Source: Streptomyces sp. NBC_01381 (GTDB lineage: Bacteria; Actinomycetota; Actinomycetes; Streptomycetales; Streptomycetaceae). Taken from it: a DNA stretch of 64,000 nucleotides. The notes under the pieces are model-generated. The model was not told where the DNA came from. It ran no database searches and saw nothing but the letters and a program-made list of their open reading frames with translations. The DNA lies in contig NZ_JAPEPI010000004.1 of NCBI RefSeq assembly GCF_026340305.1, forward strand, positions 124,001 through 188,000, in the 5' to 3' direction. Below are positions 46,515-53,424 of the stretch, one piece after another (the first letter of the stretch is position 1; every line of letters starts with the position of its first letter). The position numbers were made by a program, and so were the translations under genes.

Positions 46515-46864
46515 TGCGCCCCCGGGTCTGCCCTTCGGCCTGACGAGCCCAGGGTCCGCGGCATTCCACTTGCCGTGGAATTGCAGAGAACTTGCAGCGG
46601 CGTCCGGCAGGCTGTCTGTGTCGGCAGGGAGACCTGCCGGCACAACGGGGGATTCAGGGTAAATAACGGGGGACTCAGCGGAATTCGACGGGGGTCGACG
46701 GGGGAAGGCCACTGATGCCTCGCGCGGCCCACACCACCGGCGTCGTCGGAGGTGTGGGCCCTTCCACGCGTCACGACCCCGCCAGTAACGAGGAGGGGAC
46801 TCCGGGGGCGGGCGGCAGCCCGCCCCCGGAGCTGTGCCCGTCACAGACGCCACGAAGGGCCGGA
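46515..46864. promoter_or_regulatory. 350-bp intergenic region with end-duplications, hairpin and phased G-tracts
   Basis: No gene seen. GACGAGCCCTGGGTCTG at the end of the SARP gene (46497-46513) recurs as GACGAGCCCAGGGTCCG (46542-46558). CGGCAGG, GAGA, CCTGCCG forms a hairpin at 46622-46639. Four ACGGGGG elements follow, with their C at 46646, 46667, 46689 and 46699, i.e. 21, 22 and 10 bp apart. The region probably holds the promoter of the dipeptidase gene. Confidence 0.45.
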
Positions 46865-47521
46865 ATGCCGCCGATCATCCTCATGAACGATCCGAGAGTC
46901 GTCGACATACCCGTCAGAGAATGCGGCGAGCCCCTCGTCGATCTGCGTCAACTGCCCTTCGTGGACGTTGACGACCGCCTGGCCGACCCGGCCGGCGCTT
47001 ATGCCCAGCTGCGCGAGGGAGTCGCCTGGCGCCTCGCTCGCGCAGCCCGGCTGCTGCCCGACGGCCTGCGCTTCCTGGTCACCGAGGGGTATCGCCCGCT
47101 CGCACTGCAGATCACGTACTTCGATGATTACGCCGCCGAGTTGAGGAAGGCCCACCCCGACTGGTCGGACGTCCATCTGCGCCGCCAGACGAGCCGCTCC
47201 CTCTCGCCTCCCGAAGTCGGCCCGCACGTCGCGGGCGCCGCGGTCGACCTCACGCTGTGCACGGCCTCCGGCGCCGAACTGGACCTCGGCACCCCGGTGA
47301 ACGCCAGCCCCGAAGAGAGCGACGGCGGCTGCTACATGGACGCCGACGGCATCTCCGCCGCCGCCCGCCGCAACCGCCGCACCCTCACCGCGGCCCTGGC
47401 CACTGCGGGCCTCGTCAACTACCCCACCGAGTGGTGGCACTGGTCCTACGGAGACCGCTACTGGGCGCTGGCGACCAACGCGCCCGCCGCCCAGTACGGC
47501 CCGATGACGTACGAGGGCTAG
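46865..47521 (+). CDS. D-alanyl-D-alanine dipeptidase (VanX/DdpX family, M15D)
   Basis: 218 residues. The zinc site is complete: H121 and D128 in PHVAGAAVDL and the E-x-x-H of PTEWWHWSYGD near the end; GYRPL supplies the Arg typical of VanX. It cleaves D-Ala-D-Ala; in glycopeptide-resistant bacteria this removes the drug target, elsewhere it recycles peptidoglycan. No vanH or vanA is adjacent, so a recycling role is likelier. No signal peptide. ATG 46865 follows GAAGGGCCGGA; an in-frame start at 46715 and Met at 46883 are alternatives. Confidence 0.88.
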   Translation: MPPIILMNDPRVVDIPVRECGEPLVDLRQLPFVDVDDRLADPAGAYAQLREGVAWRLARAARLLPDGLRFLVTEGYRPLALQITYFDDYAAELRKAHPDWSDVHLRRQTSRSLSPPEVGPHVAGAAVDLTLCTASGAELDLGTPVNASPEESDGGCYMDADGISAAARRNRRTLTAALATAGLVNYPTEWWHWSYGDRYWALATNAPAAQYGPMTYEG

Positions 47522-47529
47522 CGGATCGG

Positions 47530-48414
<885 letters not shown>

Positions 48415-48427
48415 GGCAGCATCGTCA

Positions 48428-48449
48428 ACGTTGATACCGGTATGAAGGT
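48428..48449. promoter_or_regulatory. MerR-type operator in the imine reductase promoter
   Basis: A 22-bp dyad centred on the perfect decamer ATACCGGTAT (18 of 22 positions pair). On the minus strand TTGACC (complement of 48447-48452) sits at the dyad edge as -35, with a weak GACGAT -10 about 20 bp on: the stretched spacer typical of MerR-activated promoters. Confidence 0.65.
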
Positions 48450-48463
48450 CAAGCGAGGTTTTG

Positions 48464-48871
48464 ATGCGGATCGGGGAACTGGGCCGTCGGACGGGCGTCA
48501 ACGCCCATCAACTGCGCTACTACGAGGCTCAGGGGCTCCTTGAGTCCGACCGGCGCGCGAACGGCTATCGCGAGTACGACGAGAACGCCGTGCTGCGGGT
48601 GAAGCAGATCCGGCATCTGCTGGGCGCAGGGCTGTCCTCCGAGGACATCGCGTATCTGCTGCCCTGTGCGGTCGGAGAGGCTCCGGAGCTGCCCGGGTGC
48701 CACGAGCTGGTGGCCGCGATGCGGTCGCGGCTGCGGCGACTCGACGAGCAGATGGAAAGCATCGCCCGCTCCCGCGCCGCTCTCGCCGACTACATCGATG
48801 CGGCCGAGCAGATGGGCGGCGACAGCTATCCGCCCTTGGACGGCGCCGAGCAGGATCCCGTCCCCGCCTGA
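48464..48871 (+). CDS. MerR-family regulator
   Basis: 135 residues. The N-terminal MerR HTH reads MRIGELGRRTGVNAHQLRYY then EAQGLLESDRRANGYREYDE; a coiled-coil dimerisation helix follows (LRRLDEQMESIARSRAALAD). Cysteines at LLPCAVG and LPGCHELV could respond to a metal or electrophile, but the effector is unknown. ATG 48464 follows GAGG. It is expected to activate the divergent imine reductase by untwisting its long-spacer promoter. Confidence 0.88.
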   Translation: MRIGELGRRTGVNAHQLRYYEAQGLLESDRRANGYREYDENAVLRVKQIRHLLGAGLSSEDIAYLLPCAVGEAPELPGCHELVAAMRSRLRRLDEQMESIARSRAALADYIDAAEQMGGDSYPPLDGAEQDPVPA

Positions 48872-48906
48872 GCCGCGGCCCGGACCGTGCGGCCCGCCGT
48901 GGCCGC

Positions 48907-49353
48907 TCAGACGAGGGCCGCGGCGAACAGCGCAAAGGCGAGCACGATGATGCCGACGCGGACGTAGTGGAACCGGTCCCACTTCCCCACCTGCTGCTTC
49001 CAGTCAGCGGGCGCGCCCTCCTTCGACCACGTCGCGACGCGCGAGTTGATCGGCACGAGCAGCAGCACCGACATGACCACGCTCACGACGAGCAGCGCCG
49101 TGCCCGCGGTGACGAGCGCCGTGCCGTCGTCGCCCCACGCCAGTGCGGCCCAGACCACGCCGAGGACGACCGAGCAGATGTACCAGAACGGCATGACGCG
49201 GCCGAGGACGCGTGCCCCGTCGCTGCGGGCCGCGATCCCGCCGTCGTTCGGCAGCCGGTCGAGGATCGGGTTGACGAACGCCGCCACCGCGAACTCCACG
49301 CCCACCATCAGCCCGACCACGACGACCGCGACGACGGCCAGGGTGTCCTGCAT
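48907..49353 (-). CDS. DUF1772 membrane protein
   Basis: 148 residues, four membrane helices (about 4-24, 54-74, 80-100, 131-148), with FVNPILDRLP after helix 1 and PINSRVATW after helix 3, the DUF1772 landmarks. The family includes anthrone oxygenase-like proteins, but this small bacterial version has no known role. Start ATG 49353 follows GGAGGGGAC. The divergent TetR gene is broken, while its two operator palindromes remain. Confidence 0.85.
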   Translation of the reverse strand: MQDTLAVVAVVVVGLMVGVEFAVAAFVNPILDRLPNDGGIAARSDGARVLGRVMPFWYICSVVLGVVWAALAWGDDGTALVTAGTALLVVSVVMSVLLLVPINSRVATWSKEGAPADWKQQVGKWDRFHYVRVGIIVLAFALFAAALV

Positions 49354-49387
49354 GTCCCCTCCAAAGGGCAAGCTTTCAAAAGCAGTG

Positions 49388-49453
49388 CCTAGCGACGCTA
49401 GGTTCAGATGCAATGCTAGACATGTCATTGCTCCATTGTCTAGCGCTGCTAGA
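49388..49453. promoter_or_regulatory. Paired TetR-type operators CTAGC-NNN-GCTAG
   Basis: CCTAGCGACGCTAGG (49388-49402) and TCTAGCGCTGCTAGA (49439-49453), both perfect 15-bp palindromes. One sits just upstream of the DUF1772 ribosome binding site, the other just upstream of the TetR start. Confidence 0.75.
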
Positions 49454-49461
49454 ATCGGGTC

Positions 49462-49881
49462 ATGTCGGTACGCGGACGCAAGGAACGCGAGCGAGCCGAC
49501 CGCCACAGGCTGATCGTCTCCACGGCCCGCGAACTCGCCGAGACGCACGGCTGGGACGCCGTCACCACGCGCCGGCTCGCCGAGCTGACGAGCGCGCTGC
49601 GCGCCGCGGTGCCGGACGGGCCCGCGGGACGCGACGCGGTGGCGCGCCTTGCGCGCGCCTACACGGACTTCGCCGCGCGCCATCACGCCCTGTACGACGC
49701 GATGTTCATCCTCGACAACGGCCTCCCCTTCGCCGACGAGGCCACCCCCAGACCGCTGCGCGAGGCGTTCCGGGCCCCTCTGGACCCGCTCGTCGACCAC
49801 GCGGGACGCCTGCCCGCAGAACGGGTCGCCGACCGCCTCGCGCTCCTGGTCGACCACTTCGTCCCCCGCGACATAGGTTGA
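49462..49881 (+). pseudogene. TetR-family gene lacking the recognition helix
   Basis: 139 residues, too short for TetR (about 190). The first HTH helices are present (HRLIVSTARELAETHGWDAV, TTRRLAE) but the sequence then jumps to LTSALRAAVPDGPAGRDAVA, the start of helix 4/5. The turn, recognition helix and the usual YSHFxxK segment, about 30 residues, are missing in frame. The C-terminus also stops early after LLVDHFVPRD. DNA binding is therefore very unlikely. The frame is intact, so a truncated protein could still be made and might bind ligand or a partner. Confidence 0.7.
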
Positions 49882-49885
49882 CCCG

Positions 49886-50398
49886 ATGGGCCTTTTCGAC
49901 AAACTGACCGGCACCAAGCGTCCCGACGCAGGTGTCGCACCCCGCTCGGCCGGGGGCGTCCGGGCGGCGCTCCTCGCGCTCAACGGACCGGACGTGCCGT
50001 ACGCCGTACGCGACGCGACCCCGGACGAGGGCGCCGACCTGGTCGCCGAGTGGCGGATTCTGGAGCCTGCCTGGCGCACCTTCTTCGTCCGGACCCAGCT
50101 GGACCGGACCGTCAAGACGCGGATGCGCCTCGACGCCAAGGACCATGAGGTCCGCGCCGTCGACGAGCAGTGGGAGGTCACCTGGTCCGGGGACACCCCG
50201 CGCCTCGCGCTGTCGCGCGAGTACTCCCGAGGGCAGGTGACCATGGTCTCCCGCCAGTGGAAGCTCGAACGGGGCGCCGACGGCGGCCTGGAGAAGACCG
50301 AGGTGTTCCGCTTCGACCCCGCAGAGATGAAGGATCCCCTGCGGGGCGCGGTCCTTGGCGCGGGATGGACGTGGCGCGGAGTGGTGTTCAGACTCTGA
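49886..50398 (+). CDS. Conserved hypothetical protein, 170 aa
   Basis: I recognise this only as a Streptomyces conserved hypothetical. N-terminal MGLFDKLTGTKRPD is a common start for small cytosolic proteins; the body is beta-rich (VAEWRILEPAWRTFFVRTQL, DRTVKTRMRLD, EVTWSGDTP, EKTEVFRFDPAEMKDPLRGA). There is no signal peptide or membrane helix. It begins 4 bp after the broken TetR gene and is probably on its transcript. No function is proposed. Confidence 0.65.
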   Translation: MGLFDKLTGTKRPDAGVAPRSAGGVRAALLALNGPDVPYAVRDATPDEGADLVAEWRILEPAWRTFFVRTQLDRTVKTRMRLDAKDHEVRAVDEQWEVTWSGDTPRLALSREYSRGQVTMVSRQWKLERGADGGLEKTEVFRFDPAEMKDPLRGAVLGAGWTWRGVVFRL

Positions 50399-50415
50399 CC
50401 GCGCCGATCACCTGG

Positions 50416-50970
50416 TCATGCGGCGGCGAGCCGTGTCGGCTCCGGAAGCGACGCGCGGAAGCGGGCGACGACCGGGCCGAGGCCGGCGTCGGCGTCGGGC
50501 GCCAGGGTCACGCCCCCGTCCTCCGCGGTCGTGATGTGCCGGTCCAGGACGAACCATCCCTGGGCGACATCGGCGCCGAGCGAGGTGAGCACGGGCCGCA
50601 ACGCGTAGTCGACGGCCAGGACATGGGCCGGGGAGCCGCCGGTGGCAAGGGGCAGGACGCTCTTGCCGCGCAGTGCGTACTGCGGAAGCAGATCGAGGAA
50701 GGTCTTCAGCACTCCCGAATACGCGGCCTTGTAGACCGGCGTGCCCACGAGCAGTGCGTCGGCGCCCTCCACGAGCGCGACGGCGTCGGCGACGGCCGGG
50801 TGGGAGGTGTCGGCGGACAGCAGCGCGTCGGCGGGCAGCGTCCGTACGTCCAGGCTGTGCACCTGGTGTCCCTGGGCGGCCAGTTCGCGGCCGAGGTGCT
50901 GGACGAGACGCGCGGTGCGTGAGGAACCGGGGGCGGAGGCGCTGCCGGTCAGGGCGAGGACGGTGGCCAT
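50416..50970 (-). CDS. NADPH-dependent FMN reductase (SsuE/MsuE-like)
   Basis: 184 residues, flavodoxin fold. FMN phosphate loop GSASAPGSSRTARL near residue 9, VGTPVYKAAYSGVLKTFLDLLPQ (flavin ring contact), and LATGGSPAHVLAVDYALRPVL are hallmarks of SsuE. It would supply FMNH2 to a sulfonate monooxygenase of the SsuD type, not present in the window. A cysteine-rich leader peptide upstream supports control by sulfur supply. ATG 50970 follows GAAGGACTTCCACC. Confidence 0.88.
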   Translation of the reverse strand: MATVLALTGSASAPGSSRTARLVQHLGRELAAQGHQVHSLDVRTLPADALLSADTSHPAVADAVALVEGADALLVGTPVYKAAYSGVLKTFLDLLPQYALRGKSVLPLATGGSPAHVLAVDYALRPVLTSLGADVAQGWFVLDRHITTAEDGGVTLAPDADAGLGPVVARFRASLPEPTRLAAA

Positions 50971-51107
50971 GGTGGAAGTCCTTCGGGTACGCGGCCGCGA
51001 GGGCCGTACGAGTCATGGGGAGAGGGGGCACACTCAAGTGCCGTACGCGCGGCGGGAGTTCGACGCATACGGGCGATGGGGCGGGGCGGAACGGGCAGCC
51101 CGTCAGC

Positions 51108-51129
51108 CAGACTTGGTCAACGGAGTCTG
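51108..51129 (-). promoter_or_regulatory. Inverted repeat between leader peptide and SsuE-like gene
   Basis: CAGACT and AGTCTG, 10 nt apart, between the leader stop and the reductase start. On the minus strand TTGACC lies in the loop. It could be an attenuator stem or an operator. Confidence 0.35.
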
Positions 51130-51181
51130 AGAGAAAGGAAGTTGCGGCGTACGAGCCGCGCGCGTACTGCCCGGCGGTTGC

Positions 51182-51268
51182 TCAGCGGCCAGGGCGACAG
51201 CAGGCGCTGCACACCCGCGCGAGGTCGACGTGACGTCGCCGCGTGAGGTGGTGTCGCACTGCATTCAT
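51182..51268 (-). CDS. Cysteine-rich leader peptide, 28 aa
   Basis: On the minus strand an ATG at 51268 opens a 28-codon frame ending at TGA 51182. The product contains RRHVDLARVCSACCRPGR (18 residues), the pattern HVDLxRVxSxxC of putative leader peptides that precede cysteine, sulfonate and sulfate assimilation genes across actinobacteria. Three cysteines fall within five codons near the end, so ribosome stalling at low Cys-tRNA could raise expression of the SsuE-like gene 211 bp downstream. Too short for usual gene calling. Confidence 0.75.
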   Translation of the reverse strand: MNAVRHHLTRRRHVDLARVCSACCRPGR

Positions 51269-51393
51269 GTGCTCGATTCAAGCATCTGCCCGCGCGGGCG
51301 TCGAGTCAGCCATCACAGAGCGCGCCCCTGGAGGTCGGATCGTGAACAGCGGGCCAACTGATCGTTGTGCGCAGTAAATGGGAAGGATTGGGC

Positions 51394-51399
51394 TACAAT
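51394..51399 (+). promoter_or_regulatory. Likely -10 element of the peptide-HExxH operon
   Basis: TACAAT at 51394-51399, the only good -10 in the gap; no convincing -35. It would give a leader of about 100 nt before the GTG at 51507. Confidence 0.4.
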
Positions 51400-51506
51400 C
51401 CGCGCTATTGTGGTCCGGCGGTCTGCCAGGGCTTACGATCGCGCGCCCGTGCGCGTTCATCACCTGCCGCCCTGCGGCGGCAACTCCTGACGTGGATGGG
51501 TGCGGT

Positions 51507-51680
51507 GTGACTGAGCAGTACGGTGTCGAATCAGAGCTGGTCGACCTCAGCGGGGTCAGTCCGGCCGATGCCCGCACCCTGGACGCCGCACTCGTCGAGG
51601 CCTCGATGCAGCGGCTGTTGAGCCGCATCGACGATCCGGCGAGCAGCATGGGCGGCTACAACCCGCAGCGCGACGAGTAG
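51507..51680 (+). CDS. FxSxx-like RiPP-type precursor peptide, 57 aa
   Basis: Starts at GTG 51507 (VTEQYGVESELVDLSGV) and ends GGYNPQRDE. The first 45 residues look like the leader of FxSxx-COOH precursors: acidic, helical, with S-E-LVDLSGVS and ALVEASMQRLLSRIDDP. The C-terminus does not have F-x-S-x-x; where AGFxSxx is expected it has GGYNPQRDE, so Tyr and Pro replace Phe and Ser and the tail is longer. Five bp separate it from the HExxH gene, its likely modifying enzyme. Longer in-frame starts (51492, 51378) lack ribosome binding sites. Confidence 0.65.
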   Translation: MTEQYGVESELVDLSGVSPADARTLDAALVEASMQRLLSRIDDPASSMGGYNPQRDE

Positions 51681-51685
51681 CTGTC

Positions 51686-53404
51686 ATGCACCTCGACACG
51701 CAACCGCACCGCGTGGCCCCCAAGCCCTACGGCGATCTGCTCTCCGGCGCGTGCGGTCCGGACGCGGTGGCCTCGCTGCGTTCCGCCGAGCGCAGTTGGC
51801 GACTGCTTCTGCTGCGGGCGCTCATCGACGCCGCCGACGGCACTCCGACCGCGTCACTGGCGTCCCTCGACGACGGCTGGCAGCTGCTGACCCGTGCCTG
51901 GGAGGCGGACCCCGAGCCGGTGGAGCGCCTGCTCCTCTATCCGGCGGTCGGCACCTGGGCGGCGTACGCGCTGCGGCGCGTGCGCGGCGCGGTGACCGGC
52001 GATTCCCCCCTGTGGGTGGAGCTCGGCCGGCTGCACGCCGTGGCCGCGTCCGCCGCCGTACTCGCCGGTCTGGACTTCCGGACCTCCGTGCCGGTGCGGG
52101 ACGGCTGGGTGGTGCTGCCGATGCTGGGCGGCGCACGCGTGGCGCAGACCGACCGCTGGGGCACCGTCGAGGTGTCCTCCGAAGCGGGCGCGGTGATGGT
52201 CGGCGATGTGCGAAGGGACGGCCCCGGCTGGTCCCCGCTGCGGGAGTTGAGCGCCGACGGCTGCACGCTCGTGCTCGACGACCTCGACCCGCACCGCGGC
52301 CTGCGTGCCCCGCAGCCGCCGCACCCCCTGGACACGGCCGACCGCTGGTCCGCGCTCTTCGCCGATGCATGGGAGCTGCTCGCCCGGCATGACCCGGAAG
52401 GCGCGCGGGCCGCGTCCTGCGGGCTCAGCTCGGTGGTCCCGCGGCCGCGCGCCGAGCGTCACCGTCCGAACAGCGCCTCGTCGGGCGACGCGTTCGGCGC
52501 CGTACTCGTCTCCGAACCCGACGACGCGGAGCAGTTCGCCGCGACCCTCGTCCACGAGTTCCAGCACAACAAACTCAGCGCCTTCATGCACCTGTTCACG
52601 CTCTACGACGACGGTGGCGAAGAGCGCTTCTACGCTCCCTGGCGCGACGATCCGCGCCCGCTCGGCGGGCTGCTGCAAGGCGTGTACGCCTTCTTCGGGG
52701 TCGCCCGGTTCTGGCGGCACCGGCAGGGTCCGACGGCGCAGTTCGAGTACGCCCTGTGGCGGGCCCAGACGCTGCGTGCCCTGCACGGCATCCGTGGCGC
52801 GGACCGACTCACGGACCTGGGACGGGAGTTGGTCGACGAGCTGACCGGGCGCCTCACCGCCTGGCAGGACGAACCGGTCGACCCGCGGGCACGTGACGCG
52901 GCGCATCTGGCCGCCGCCGACCACCACGCGACCTGGCGCGCCCACCACGTCAGGCCCGATCTGGACGAGGTCACGCGAGCCGCCGCCGCATACGCGGCCC
53001 GGAGCGGCCCGGTCCGGCTGCCACCGCGCGGCAAGAACACGATCGCCGCGGCCCGTCCGGAGCGCGGTCTCGACACCCGTGCGGTCCTGCTGCGGCGCCT
53101 GCTCGACGACCCCGAAGGACTGCGGGCGCTGAGCGCGGCGCCGGGCGCGGTGGTCGAGGGCGCACGCCCGGAGGACGTGGCCTTGCTCACCGGGGACGTG
53201 GACGGGGCCCGGCAGAGCTTCGAGGCCCGGGTGCGGGCGGGCAGCGCGGCCCCCGACGCGTGGGTCGGCCTCGGGCTCGCCCTGCGGGCCGAGCAGCACA
53301 CGGCGGCTCAAGTCCTCCTGACCCGGCCCGAGTTCGTGATGGCGGTGCACGCCGAACTGGGCGGCGGCGACCCGGTCCACCTGGCCTCGTCGTTCCGCTC
53401 CTGA
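51686..53404 (+). CDS. HExxH-motif peptide-modifying enzyme (aKG-HExxH beta-hydroxylase type)
   Basis: 572 residues. The core motif LVHEFQHNKLSAFMHLFTLY holds H290-E-F-Q-H294; downstream FYAPWRDDPRPLGGLLQGVY and FGVARFWRH are strongly conserved in the HEXXH family found beside FxSxx-COOH peptides. The N-terminal 170 residues are a helical domain, and a Pro/Ala-rich C-terminal domain ends LVSSFRS-like. The family is now described as alpha-ketoglutarate-dependent peptide beta-hydroxylases in which HExxH binds iron rather than marking a zinc protease. It follows the peptide gene and converges on the TPR gene. No radical SAM maturase is in the window. Confidence 0.85.
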   Translation: MHLDTQPHRVAPKPYGDLLSGACGPDAVASLRSAERSWRLLLLRALIDAADGTPTASLASLDDGWQLLTRAWEADPEPVERLLLYPAVGTWAAYALRRVRGAVTGDSPLWVELGRLHAVAASAAVLAGLDFRTSVPVRDGWVVLPMLGGARVAQTDRWGTVEVSSEAGAVMVGDVRRDGPGWSPLRELSADGCTLVLDDLDPHRGLRAPQPPHPLDTADRWSALFADAWELLARHDPEGARAASCGLSSVVPRPRAERHRPNSASSGDAFGAVLVSEPDDAEQFAATLVHEFQHNKLSAFMHLFTLYDDGGEERFYAPWRDDPRPLGGLLQGVYAFFGVARFWRHRQGPTAQFEYALWRAQTLRALHGIRGADRLTDLGRELVDELTGRLTAWQDEPVDPRARDAAHLAAADHHATWRAHHVRPDLDEVTRAAAAYAARSGPVRLPPRGKNTIAAARPERGLDTRAVLLRRLLDDPEGLRALSAAPGAVVEGARPEDVALLTGDVDGARQSFEARVRAGSAAPDAWVGLGLALRAEQHTAAQVLLTRPEFVMAVHAELGGGDPVHLASSFRS

Positions 53405-53424
53405 CCGCGCCCTAGAGCCGTCCC

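Noticed and set aside
46865..47521. Vancomycin resistance cluster
   Set aside because: A VanX-like dipeptidase alone, without vanH, vanA or vanRS nearby, does not make a resistance cluster.
51288..51299. GCCCGCGCGGGC palindrome as terminator
   Set aside because: Short, no T-tract, and no gene ends there; palindromes of this size are expected by chance in DNA of this composition.
51686..53404. Zinc metalloprotease reading of the HExxH gene
   Set aside because: The motif context (LVHEFQHNKLSAFMHLFTLY) and position behind an FxSxx-like peptide fit the alpha-ketoglutarate-dependent HExxH family better.
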